A DNA stretch of 64,000 bases from contig CP154955.1 of NCBI GenBank assembly GCA_039621445.1, positions 124,001-188,000 of the forward strand. The letters run 5' to 3'. This DNA comes from Euglena gracilis (Eukaryota > Euglenida > Euglenophyceae > Euglenales). The translations under genes were made by a program, and so were the position numbers. Shown here piece after piece: positions 20,026 through 31,069 of the stretch. Under the pieces are notes generated by a model that was not told the origin of the DNA, did not search any database, and was given only the letters and a program-made list of their open reading frames with translations. Each line of letters begins with the position of its first letter. The first letter of the stretch is position 1.

Positions 20026-21486
20026 TCAATGTTTCACTTGGGAAAACGTGCAAATGCATTCTCCACCCAAACTTGGTGAGACGGCTACCTTCAAGGTGTT
20101 GTGTCTTACTTCCAAAATGCGATAAGGACCAAACCATTGACTTTCAATTTTCTTCAATTTCCTTTGTGGCCATCGATCCTTACTCACGAGGACAAAATCA
20201 CCAACAAAATAGCTCGAATTTGGACGACCTTTGTTCAAAGACTTGTTTTTCGATTCACGCAACCTTTGAAGTCTTTTCATCACACCATCTTGGATTTCAA
20301 TAAGATCTCTCAAAAAACTTTCAACGTTTGGGGTACTTCCCGGTTCGGGGATGATTTCACCTCTCCAACTTGGACGTCCCAAAAATAGCTCACTTGGTGA
20401 ATATCCCGTTTTTGGAGAAACTTGGGAATTCATCATCCATGAAACAATCGGTGTGAGCTTTGGCCAATCCATTGTTTTCATTTCCAATGTAAATGCTCTC
20501 AAATTTTGTAAAAATGCTCGATTTCTTCGCTCACAAAGACCATTTGATTGTGGGTGTCGGGGAACCGAAAATTTGACGTCCACTCCGAAGGACCGAAACA
20601 CTTTTTGATAGAAACCTTCTTGTTGCGAGAAACGAACATCATTGTCACTCATAATGCATTGAGGCTTGTCAAAATTCAAAATCCACTCCTTCCAAATCAA
20701 TTTCAAAGTTTCCTCACCACTTATGTTTTTGGAACACGGTATGAACTTCACAAACCTTGAGAGTGAATCCACAGTTGTGAGAACGTAATTGAATTCATTG
20801 TGTCCATCCATTGAAATGAAATCGATGTAAAGTGTGTCATTTGCAATTTGCGGTATTGGAAGCGACGAAATTAATCCACGGTCGGTCGACGTGTTCGGTT
20901 TGCTTTTGAGACAAACTTCGCAAAAATCGCAAATCCGTTTTGCCACACCGAACAAATTCCTTTTTGACTCATCCGACCAAAACATCTTGGGGAAGAAAAG
21001 AACGGTGCGCTCGGCACCCGGATGTCCATTCACATCATGACACCACTTCAATGTTTTCTCAAGCTTCGCCTTGGGAACAACTTTCTTGTTCTCGCAAAAC
21101 AAACCCTTTTCCGATTTGTACATCAACCTTTCTCCAACGATTGTCGCTTTCCTTTCTTCCAAAGCGTTCCACATTTCTTGGAATTTGCTAGACAAATAAT
21201 CTTCCTTTGAAAAATGCAATGACTCACCAATCTTGAATAGAATGGCAAAATGCAATTGTCGGTCCATCCTTTCAAAAGCTTCGGACGCGATGGAATCAAA
21301 ATCTTGTCCAATCATTTCCTCAAATTTTCCTCGTGAAAGCCAATCCGGTAGTTCGTTTTTAACGCCGGGAATGTGTTTGATAACCAAATTGAATTGAGAA
21401 AGAAACGTGTACCATCTTCGTAGTCGTGGGTTAGTCGGTGGTGCGGATTCGAGAAAAGAACGAGTGCTTGGTTGTCGCAAAACCAC
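20026..21486 (-). CDS. pol: Integrase region of element E pol
   Basis: Starts with the end of RNase H ([25 protein letters not shown]). The HHCC zinc domain follows (HDVNGHPG ... CDFCEVC). The catalytic core shows D in YIDFISMDG, D in CIMSDNDVRF and E in NGLCERRNRAFL. The C-terminal part (GPYRILEVRHNTLKV) is a typical integrase C-terminal fold. It inserts the LTR cDNA into host DNA. It is the longest intact piece of E pol and joins the preceding RT frame by a frame shift near 21400. Confidence 0.9.
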   Translation of the reverse strand: MVLRQPSTRSFLESAPPTNPRLRRWYTFLSQFNLVIKHIPGVKNELPDWLSRGKFEEMIGQDFDSIASEAFERMDRQLHFAILFKIGESLHFSKEDYLSSKFQEMWNALEERKATIVGERLMYKSEKGLFCENKKVVPKAKLEKTLKWCHDVNGHPGAERTVLFFPKMFWSDESKRNLFGVAKRICDFCEVCLKSKPNTSTDRGLISSLPIPQIANDTLYIDFISMDGHNEFNYVLTTVDSLSRFVKFIPCSKNISGEETLKLIWKEWILNFDKPQCIMSDNDVRFSQQEGFYQKVFRSFGVDVKFSVPRHPQSNGLCERRNRAFLQNLRAFTLEMKTMDWPKLTPIVSWMMNSQVSPKTGYSPSELFLGRPSWRGEIIPEPGSTPNVESFLRDLIEIQDGVMKRLQRLRESKNKSLNKGRPNSSYFVGDFVLVSKDRWPQRKLKKIESQWFGPYRILEVRHNTLKVAVSPSLGGECICTFSQVKH

Positions 21487-22620
21487 ACAATCTTTTGATG
21501 GGCAACCATTCGGTATTGGGTTGACATTGTCAAAATTCCCGAAAGCAATTCCCTTTCATAGGTATTGTACCTTTGTCGCGTATCATTCCATTTCCACGAA
21601 TAGTGGCCGAGAGGGACAAGGATGAACGTGGTCGGGTAGGTATGGTCAAAACTCCCATCCGACTTCACTCCTTTTGTCTCCAAAATGGTTGATCTCCTTT
21701 TCAAGACTTCCAAAATCTCATTCGACACTTGTTGCCATTGGAAAATTGTAGCTCCACCTTGAACGTCACTTGAGTCGGTCAAAATCACGATTTCTCCACT
21801 CGGTCTCGGTGTTCCCAAACACGTCCATTTTGCCAATTTAGATTTGAGCTCGTCGAATTTGCTTTGATCCTCCAAACCACATTTCCACGGTGTTTCCTTT
21901 TTGAGAAGTTCGGTTAACACGTGTGATGATTCGGAAAATTTTGGTACATGACGGCGAAAGAAATTCATTGCTCCGAGAAAAGATTGCAACTCCTTCAAGT
22001 TGGAGACTTTTGCTTTTAGGATGGCATCAACCTTCTTTTTGCTCGGCGACCACGTCCCATGACTCAAATCAAATCCCAAATATTCCATGTTCGTTTGAAG
22101 GAATTCACACTTACTCAACTTCACACGGATTTGATGTTTTTGGCATTCGGAAGGAAATGCTTCAAGCAAAATGAGATGCTCTTCTTTTGAATCCGTGCCG
22201 ATTCCGCAAACGTCAAAAAAATGCACCGAGGTGACTCCTCGTCAAAATTTCCTTGAGGTTCGGCTTTGCTTTCACCTTTAAAATTAGGAGTTCGATCATT
22301 TCTTGGAAAACTCCGGGGGCACCTTGAAGTCCAACAGGCATGCAAAGCCACCGAAAACACCGTCCGGAGGGGGTCGTGAATGCCGAAAGTTCCTTTGCCC
22401 GGGGGGTCAACCCAACTTGCCAAAACCCGCTCCTTAGGTCAAGTTTCGTTTTGAACTTTGTCTTCACCATGTTTTCAATTAGAATCTCCATATTCGGTAA
22501 AAATGCCGCGAGCGGTTTGGTTCGGCGGTTGAGTCGTACGTATTGTCCAACCATTCTTCTTGTCTGGCTTTCCTTTTTGTCTTGCTTTCCTTTTTGTCGA
22601 CGAGAAAAGTGGGCGAACAA
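21312..22620 (-). CDS. pol: RT and RNase H region of element E pol (two shifted frames)
   Basis: Frame one (to 22213) carries YVRLNRRTKPLAAF, KTKLDLRSGFWQVGL and FRWLCMPVGLQGAPGVFQEMI. Frame two (from 22226) carries FFDVCGIGTDS, KLSKCEFLQ, YLGFDLS, LGAMNFFRRHVPKFS and RNase H (VILTDSSDVQGGA, YNTYERELLSG, WFCDNQALV). The catalytic RT box normally has two adjacent Asp; here FFDV keeps only one, consistent with loss of a codon or an error at the T7 run beside it. RT is therefore probably inactive as written. Confidence 0.85.
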
Positions 22621-23304
22621 TACTTCGGAAACGTGCCGGGGGGAAAGGGTTCAACCAACCCGGCTTGCACCAACTCATCAACTTGTGCTTCAATTTCGGC
22701 ACAATCTTGGGGGGACATGGGCCAACACTTGGAACGAAGGGGTGCATCTTTCCATTCCTCCTTGAGTTCCAAATCCATTTCAACCAATTTGCATCCTTGA
22801 CCGGGGGGTGGCAAGGGACCGAAAACGTCTTGATACTTCAAAATCAACCTTTTCACCTCGGGGGGTGCTTTCAAAATCCCCTTGAATGTTCGCACTTTCG
22901 AACGTAAAAGGGTTCGGTCGTTGGGAAGCCATGTCTCTTTCGATTTGGTCGATTTTTTGGTGCAAAAGATTCGAAATCTCCGTGATTTGTTTTTTCGAGA
23001 CGGGGAATTTTCCGGACGCTTTTGCAAAAAGGACTTTCTCATTCTCCGATGAACTCTCTTCATCTTGGGCATTCAACCAAAACGAAAATTCGGAAACATC
23101 GGGGTCACACACTTCCTTGGAATCAAACCGAAGCACGTTCTTGATGTCCTCGAACCGAAAGAAATCCAAATCCACTTCATCGGTCAATTGGGCCATCGTC
23201 TCTTCCAACCGGGGGGAAATTTGCATCCACGCCATGTCAAAATCCAACCTTGTGGGAACAATGGGGTGAATTTCATCATGAACCAACTCCATTTCTTTGC
23301 ACAA
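22479..23304 (-). CDS. pol: Linker and RT N-terminus of element E pol (shifted frames)
   Basis: The segment between the Dam-like domain and the RT palm is split over two frames (22780-23304 and 22479-23072). It contains the motif preceding RT in Ty3 elements: LILKYQDVFGPLPPPGQG, then SPQDCAEIEAQVDELVQAGLVEPFPPG and CSPTFLVDKK. The upstream part is acidic and Lys-rich with no domain I recognise. The shifts lie at or near short homopolymers. Confidence 0.75.
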
Positions 23305-25486
23305 AGGGGGGCATTCTCCATTTTAGGGGCAACATCCATCAAAGGTTCCTTTTCAATCGAAACTTGAAATTTTGGATAAAAATTCATTTGTTCATCCAAC
23401 TTCGTTGAATCCCAACCTTTTGCTCTTTTTGAAATCCACTTGAGACAATTTGGATCACATTCTTGAAGGGGAACTTCCATTTCCGTTGTGTCAATGTACG
23501 AAACAACCGTTTCCCATGGCGGACTTGGCAAAGGGGTACCATCCCAATCACCCTTGTAAAGTGCTGTGTCGGGGGGAACAAAAAATTGGCTCTTGGCAAT
23601 CTTGCTCAACAATCTTTCCCATGAAGGTCCTTTCCTATTCGGGGTGACCAAGCATATTTTGCAAGGTTCTCGGATGATCTTGCACACCACTCTTTCCAAT
23701 TGGGAGAACGGGGGGTTGCACCACAACAAACCTTCCTTTCCCAAAAGAGTCCAATCGTAGTGAAAGGCATTGTTTCTTCGTGTGCAAAACTTCTTGGCTT
23801 GGGCGTTGGCAAAATTCGCAAAAAGATCCACACCAAAATCTTCCCTTTTCAAACCCAATTTCTCAAGAGCTTCCATTTTCACTTGGTCGATAAGGGTGTA
23901 AGACTCCTTTTTAAACGCACGAAACATCCGAAAAACTTGAATTCCATCAACCCTCGCTTGCTTCAATGGGAAAAGCTTGCCATCGAAAAGGAGTTTTTCG
24001 GGGGGTGGTTGAGTCAAAATTCCACCACACCTTGCGTTTCCCGACAAAAAATCCAAACCGAGGACCGCATCGAAGGCCGAGGTATCCATCACTTGAATCT
24101 TTTGCTCAAAAAGACATTCATCAAACTTCATGGTCAAAATGGTGGATCCCAAAGTGAAAACCGTTTCACCATTTGCAACTTGAACGGGGTATGCTTCTTC
24201 TTTCTTCAAAGCTTGCTCACACACAAACTTTTTTGCAATCACACTCACCGTTGCACCCGAATCGATGATTGCCTTCAAATTTGTGCCATTCACTTGAGCA
24301 TTCAAAGTCCAAACTCGATTTCCACCAAACAAACAAACTCTTTGGCGTTTGTGGGGGGCACTCTCTTCATTTCCTTGAGGAACACTCACATTGGGGACAT
24401 GGCTCTTGGGTGGTTGATCTCCTCCCCCATGGAAAGATTTGGTTTGTCGCTTGGGTTTCTTTTCCGGATACTTGACCCAACAATTCGATTCATAATGTCC
24501 TCTCTTTGAACAAAACTTGCAAGTAATCGTAGCACCAAACCTTTTTTGAAATTCCGTTGTGGGGGGTGCACTTGGGTTACTTGGGTCCAAAACTTCCCGA
24601 AAACTTCTTTGCACTCTCTCTCCCTTGCCTTTTCCTTTTCCTTTGCCTTTGCCTTTTCCTTTGCCCTTTCCTTTTCCATTGCAAGGGGTGTCTTGGGAAA
24701 CTTCATCTCTTGGCCTTTTGGGGGGTTGGTCAAGTGCCAAAATTTTCTTGTCTTTAGAGGGGGTCAAATGTTTGTCGGCCCAATCCTCTTTGACTTTCTC
24801 CTCCAAGGCCTTTTTGAGGTTTGCATATTCCTCGGTCATGCCTCGAAAAAATTGGTCGGCACGAAGCTCCGAAAAAGTCTTGGGGTTGATTTTCTCCATG
24901 AGTGTCAAAAACTTCTCTTGGGGGCTCATGGCATTTTCGGTCAACTTGGAAAACTTTTCTTCGAGGTCGAGGAAAAAGCGAGCCACCGTTGGGGGGTCCG
25001 GTTGATAAGGCAAAGAGGCCATCTTTTTGATTTCCCCTCTTATGGTTAAATCCGATTCCAACTTTGGGAACAACATCACCATTCTCAACAACACATCCTC
25101 GAACGAGAGGGGGATTCACATAAGGACTCCACAATCTTTTGTGCTTTGTTCTTTGCCATGTTGACCAACCAATCTTTCTTTTGTTGATCACTCCCCGATT
25201 CAAGGCCGGTTAATCTCAAAAACCGTTGCAATTTCTTCAAAAATGACTCAAAATCGTTGCCATCAAATTCGGGGGTTGGTAAAGGTGGCAATTTGTGGGT
25301 TGCGGGGTGATCACTTTCCGAGCTTTTGAACCCCAAAAATATCTTCTCCAAAGACGAACTTGGTGAGAAGATTCCCCTTTCCTTTGAAAGTGTAGAAGGG
25401 GTGCCCAAATAGGCCTTTTTCAATGCTTCCATTTTTGTTCTTAATTCCTCAATCGTGTCCTCAATTTTTTGGAGTGTTTCCTCCAT
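23184..25486 (-). CDS. gag-pol: Gag - CCHC - protease - Dam-like polyprotein of element E
   Basis: The start MEETLQKIEDTIEELRTKM at 25486 leads a coiled-coil N-terminus and a Ty3-type capsid region. A frame shift occurs near 25095, at a CCCCCTC run. Then come an uninterrupted run of alternating Gly/Lys (24610-24680), a CCHC knuckle (CKFCSKRGHYESNC) and an aspartic protease (AIIDSGATVSVI, then AVLGLDFL). A clear Dam-type domain follows: FGVDLFANFANAQAKKF, NNAFHYDW, LLWCNPPFSQLERV and ICLVTPNRKG (about 23560-23850). The NPPF box is complete, so adenine-methyltransferase activity is possible. Gag and protease share one frame, so no separate gag-pol shift is needed. Confidence 0.87.
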
Positions 25487-26299
25487 CCTTTTTCGTGTAC
25501 CACGTCAAATTAACCCACAACCGTGTGTAAAAAGGGGGTTTCCGGCCAAAAATGTCTAGCGCGGACAGGTGCACACTTCAATCAAACTTCAATTGGCAAA
25601 ACAATGCCCAAATGGTGGGTGAATGTGCAAAATTGGTCCAAACCAAAGTCAGCTCAATGTACCAATGGGGTTCCAATGGCCAAATGGGGGGTAAATGGCC
25701 AAATGGGGAGTAAATGGGCCAAATGTGTCCACGGTCGAAAACCAATTGGATAAGCCCAAAAACACTTGTAAACACTTGGGAAACCTCAAAAACCCAAGTA
25801 AATGCCAAAAACTTGCTTGGACCAAACCGGCTCAATGGCCCAAATGGAGGTCAAATGGCAAAATGCGGGGTAAATGGGCCAAATGGGTCTACAATCGAAA
25901 ACCACTTGCGGATGCCCAAAAACACTTGTAAACACTTGGGAAACCTCAAAAACCCAAGTAAATGCCAAAAACTTGCTTGGACCAAACCGGCTCAATGGCC
26001 CAAGTGGAGGTCAAATGGCCAAATGGCGGGTAAATGCCCAAAGTTGGTCCACACTCAAAAACCACTTGGAAACGATCAAAAGCCCTTGGAAACACTTGTA
26101 GATCCTTGAAAAACCTCAGAAACCAAGGCAAAAGTGGATTGGAAGGTCTCAAAAGCCCCAAAAACTCCGAAAAACACAAACTTCCGGAGCGGTAAGGTGG
26201 AGGTGGAGGTCAAAGGTGAGCTTCCCTCTCCAAGTAGTTGAATACCAAGCCTTGGCGAAGTTGAACCTGGGCCGCAGCACACAGGTAGAGGTGCGTAGG
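25487..26299 (-). repeat. 5' leader of element E with ~160-bp tandem repeats
   Basis: The block starting AACACTTGTAAACACTTGGG recurs at 25761 and 25921, with a degenerate copy near 26091, giving a 160-170 bp period. The word AAATGG(C/G)CCAAATGG is repeated through 25670-26030. No believable gene. The copy of TAGG at 26296-26299 is the target duplication of element B. Confidence 0.75.
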
Positions 26300-26731
26300 A
26301 GTGTACGTCCCACCCCGGCTTTTCTACTTAAGGTTTTCCCCTGAAAAGCCCGTGGGGGGAGTAACAGTAAAATTTGCTTCCCTTTTCCCCTTTTGAATGC
26401 AAAGCACACAAGCAGAAGAATTGGTGGGAACGCAGTCCCTTATATGATTGTGACTTTTGCTCTTTCGAGCTTTGTAAAACAAAGAATAAAATTCTCTATT
26501 CAAATGGGACTTCGCCCTCAGATTCTAAAATAGAATTGCAAAGCACCAAACCCTGTAACCTTGAATTAGGAACCAGAGGCTTTCGTTAAGCTTTCGCTAT
26601 CTCTGAGATTCTCTCTTTGTCTTATGGTTTTAACCATGCCACTGTGTACGGCCCGGCCGTAGCCAGGTTGTAGGCCGTAGCCCCTTGTATTTGGTACACA
26701 GTGCCATGGCAGAATGGCTGCCTGGTACACA
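26300..26731 (-). repeat. 3' LTR of element B
   Basis: Direct repeat of 43530-43961. On the element strand it begins TGTGTACCAGG and ends GGACGTACACT. A TATA-like CATATAAGGG lies near 26437-26446. Confidence 0.95.
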
Positions 26732-26741
26732 TCCCCCTCCC
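26732..26741 (-). other. Polypurine tract of element B
   Basis: GGGAGGGGGA on the element strand, directly against the 3' LTR and identical to that of element A. Confidence 0.85.
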
Positions 26742-27114
26742 AGGGCTCTGCCCGATTTCCCTTCTGGACCAGGCCAGTCGGGATGCCAGGCACAGTCCCA
26801 GGTTCAGGGAGACAGTACCAGAATACCATGGTCTGGTTCCCAATTACGGTTACCTTGTTTGGAGCACAAAGCGCAAAAGAATTCTGACGCGCATGCTGTG
26901 CTTTGTGCGTCTTCTTACTTGACACCGTAGTGTCCTTGTGGTCTTGTATCTTCGCGATCAACATGTTATTCACCGAACTTAAGGCGATTCCGCCATTGTG
27001 TCTTGGGACGGCGTTGAAGGCGATGATGAAATGCGTATACACGCTCGAGACTTCGCTCATTGTTTGGGACTACGCCCATTTCAGCCGAAGCTGATTGTAC
27101 GAGACAGGAAACCC

Positions 27115-30100
27115 TCAACGTTTGCGGGTTTCCTTGAAGTACTTACCCATGTGTGGGTCTTGTACCAAGGTCATTTCGGTTGGACGTAGGTCCAGGGTAT
27201 CCTTGTCAGGATTATCCATGTCAATCCTGGGGATAACCCAACTTTTGACTTCTTGTATCTCCTTGGGAAGTTCTGTTCTGAGCGTTTCAGCTCGCTTGTG
27301 GAGGTAAATTTGCAAGTTTTCCCAGAAAACTCTCGGAAAAGTTGCAGGCCAAATGTAGTAGTTCCATCTTGGATGATTTGCTGGTACCTGTGGTGGCATG
27401 CCAGGCATAGCGTTGAAATCAACGTTATGCACGCGGGATGCACAGGCACAACGGGTTATATGGGGTTTCAGAATGGAGCCAACCCATTCTGAATAGTGTT
27501 CGTATCCATGTCGTTCTGGTGGGTACTCAGGGAGTAACCAACGTTGTGTGATTTCAGAAACCGTTGAAGGCTTTGTAAATGTTTGTAGATGACGCGTTTC
27601 CAGTCGTCATCATTGAACAGCAGGGGCAATCGCCCTTTTGTACATTCCACAGCCAGTCTGATTCCGCCGGAATCAGTTTGGAAGTAAAAGGCGATTCCGC
27701 CGCGCTCAAAAGCATCAGTTTTCTGGAAATTTTTGAATTGGTACATTTGTCGTTTCGATTTGTAGTAGTTCAGGAAATCTTCAAGAACTTCCTCGTTTCC
27801 GGGTACGATCTTGAGATTTCCGCCATCTGCGGGCAACCATATGTCTGCCCGTAGGCAGTTGACACAGAAAACTGGTACGTCACGGTCTCTGTCCTCTTCC
27901 GACCACCGGAAGTTGTTCAGTTTTCTCCAGGCAAGCATACAATCACCACAAATCAGGGCGGCTGTGTTTGGCACGAATTCATTGTGGTGAAAGTTCTTCC
28001 GTTTGTTGTCTGCATAACAGACATGCACAGCGGGCATGCTGTTACGGATGTTGTGACAGACTGTACAGAGCCAGGTTGTTTGGCCATTCAGCCGATTGTC
28101 AAACAGGAATGTCTCCCCAAGGTATTGGGCAAACACTCTTGGTGATCTGGCATTGTAGAATCGCGAAATATTTCGAACATAGTAATTGTACCTCTCTTCG
28201 TTGAAGAAAAGCGGTTGAATCCACTTGTTCAACGGTTGTCCGCGTTCGCGGGCTAATTGTATGTTGACAATGCGTTCTCCGACGCTCGGCAGGTTGGAGA
28301 TAATGTCTTCTTGCCAAAGTGTGGCATTATCATCAACCGGCATGTTGTCATCTTGTGAGGTCTCCGACGTTGTATCTTGTCGCGTTCTACCTCGGATGGT
28401 AGAAGTGACCCGGCTTTTCCCGGCCACTTCGGTATATGTCGGGGCTGGTGTGGTAGCGGCTGAGGTTTTCGCCTTCTTTCCTGATTTGCTACCACTCCCA
28501 GGCGGTGGTGGTTTTGGCTCGTTGTGTCGCTCAGCCGGTTTGCATGGTTCTGCAAGCTGAGGTTTGGCTTTGGACTTACTGCCTTTCTCTTTCCGTTGCG
28601 GCGGAAGAGGGCGTTCTGCAGGCGATTTTGGAGCAGGTTTGGCTGTTGGTGTGGTAGTAGTAGTGGTATTAGATGGTACGTCAGCAGCCGTCGGTACCAC
28701 CTGTTCAGGTGTGTGTACCACTACGGGTGTTGTGTCATGTGCTGGCGTTTGTTCGACCGTAGTCGATTCGGTTGTTGTCACCGCTTCGGGTGTTTGGACA
28801 TCAACCGCGTCTGCGGCCAGTGTTGTTGTCGAAGCCGGAGCTTCTTGTGTGGTTTCTTCGCCAAGTCCCGTGTCGCGGGGACTTCGCGTCGAAGAAGAAG
28901 ACCTCGATCGCACCATTGCAACCATCGAGGCTACGCCACTTCGGACGCTACCGAGGACGTGTCCAGCGGCTCGTCCGACTTCAGGTGGTATAAGTACAAA
29001 GTCGTTTGGGTCTGTCCATCTTTCGGCCATTTCTTCGTCAGTGATTTCTCTTACGACTGGAGCATTTGCCCAGACGGAAGGAACCGTGTCTGACGAAGGT
29101 ACAGGGGCTATTGTAGATTCCGAATGCACTTCGGCCGTTGTGGCTATTGTAGGCCCTCCGGCCATTGGATGTTCCGTGGGTGCCTCCGGTTCTGTTTCTG
29201 GTAATGGTGTTTGTGGTCGTTGCTGAACAGGCGTTGTGGGTGGCACTTCGGCCCTTAGAGCCTGTTGTACGCTACCTTCTCCGCTTTCAGAATCCGCAGA
29301 TGCGGAGGAGACGGAGCGTGTGCTGTGTTCATTGTCTGTCCCTTCTTCCATTTCCTCATCGTTGGATGACGCAGAAGAGGAAACGGATGAAGTGTCTGAC
29401 GAGTGTACGGGAGTATGTTCCACAGGCATTGTAGGAGTAGGTGAAGGTGGGGGCAAACGTTCTGCCGAACGTTTGTTTGTAGGCTTCGCTGCGGCTTTGG
29501 GTGTTGTCGTTGTAGATGACGCAGCCATTATAGGTTGTTCAGCTGCAGACTGCGCTGCTTCGGACTCCGGCGGCTGGGGTTCAGGTTCAGGTTCAGGAAG
29601 TTTTATACGTGGTCGTAGACGGAAGTTTTGCCATCCGACAAATCTGTTTCCTCCCGATCCGCGAGGAAGCCAGTCCAGTATCGGGATGGCCAACCCATCC
29701 TTATTTGTACGTTTGCCCTTAAAAAATGGGGCAAAGTCCTCTCTTCGGAGGGTTTCGCCAAACAGACGTTTGATGTATTTTCGTTTTCCGTCTTCGTCCC
29801 ATTGAGGCCGAAGAGGGAGGTATTCTTGTGGAAGTGATTGTTTTGGGTTGAGTAGATTGTAGATTTCCAGAGCATAGGACACCCATGCTCTCCATTGGAA
29901 GGTCTGCATATGCAGAAGCATTTGTCGGTGGTTTCGTCTGGCGTATCCGATTTCCCTGACTTCGAGGGGATTGTGGCAGATGTGTCCGAGTAGTCTTCGT
30001 TGTTGTTGGGCCTCCGCCCATTCACGTTGGTGGGGCTGCGCCCTTTGTGCATTTGGGCGGTCGGTTGTCCGACCGCGCACGCCAAAGCCCCAGAAGTCCA

Positions 30101-30962
30101 CGGGGAACTTGTGGTGGCAGTGGGTGCACCAAAGCACGAATTTTTGTGGGTATGTCAGGTCGATTCCGACCACTTGGAAGTGTGTGCCGTAGTGTTCGTT
30201 GAGGAAAATTTGGTAATTGTAACAGAACATTTCGTGTGTGACCAATTGTATGTCCTTTGGAAGTGGGAATACTTCCCATTGTATGCCTTGTGGTCCGATT
30301 TCTCGGATATTGTCGAACATTGTCTTCAGTGCGTCAAGGGATGATTCCCATCCGTATTGTAGCTTTGGATGTGGCAAGTAGTGCGGTTTGCTGGCCGGCA
30401 TTGCAAATGAACCGAAGTTCAGGCAATGGAATCCAAGCCAGAAAAGTAGTTGCCAGAAACCCGGCAATTTGTCGATGCCATCCTGGCTTTCGTAACAGGA
30501 AATTGTACCGTCGAAGAAAAAGCCACGAGCTTTTTCCTTGTAAAGTCTGACCATATTGTGATGTACTTCGGGAGCAACAACCCAAGGGTGTTGTTCTTCG
30601 TAGTACTCGTGCATAATTGTATCACATCCGTCTGAAATCCAGAACAGATGGTCAATCATAAATTGTACGTCCAAGTCGTAACCAGGTGAGCCTTCGCTCT
30701 TTCCTTTGCCTTTCTGGCCTTTCTGTCCTTTTGCGGCTTCGCGCTCTTGTTCGTTCCAACGGTATGCACCGTCTTTTCGGTATGCTCGTGTTTTTCTCCA
30801 CATTGTAACAGTTACACCAGCGGTGTAATGTCCAGCGATGTCGTCGAAGGGCTTGTCTGGACGCATTAGATGATAGATTTCTTGTACGTTGGACGGGATC
30901 GGCAGGTCATCGTTGTCCTGACGATCTCGTTGCGCGTTCGCGCTTTGTGAGTTGTCGTCCAA
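27115..30962 (-). CDS. Accessory ORF3 of element B (homologue of the 1474-aa ORF of element A)
   Basis: From the ATG at 30962 the frame runs to 27468 and, after a one-base shift near the CCC run at about 27525, on to 27115. Upstream of the ATG the same frame stays open to about 31400 and aligns with the start of A ORF3 (KRPRGPE in B, KRDRGPE in A), so the real start may be further up. Domain 1 has LPGFWQLLFWLGFHCLNFG, GIQWEVFPLP, CTHC, VDFWGFG and GHIC. The middle is Ser/Thr/Pro/Glu-rich. Domain 2 has YNARSPRVFAQYLGETFLFD, CTVC, HVC, CGDC, CVNC and NHPRWNYYIWPATFPRVFWE. A short KGQKGQKGKGK stretch replaces the long KGKG run of A. Function unknown. Confidence 0.8.
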
Positions 30963-31069
30963 ACGACGACGTTGTGTGTCGGGCGTTGGACGTGTTTGTG
31001 GAGGTGTCGCAAACTCCGGTCCACGCGGACGTTTGCGTGCGTCAACGTTGTAGGGTTTAGCTGGAGCTG

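Noticed and set aside
25600-26100. CRISPR-like array
   Set aside because: Units are tandem 160-bp repeats without unique spacers, in a eukaryotic retroelement leader.
25714-26109. Frame of repeated WPKWRSNGKM-type peptide
   Set aside because: Translation of the 160-bp leader repeat of element E; no start context or domain.
28564-29226. + strand Ser/Val-rich frame
   Set aside because: Antisense shadow of the low-complexity middle of ORF3 in element B.
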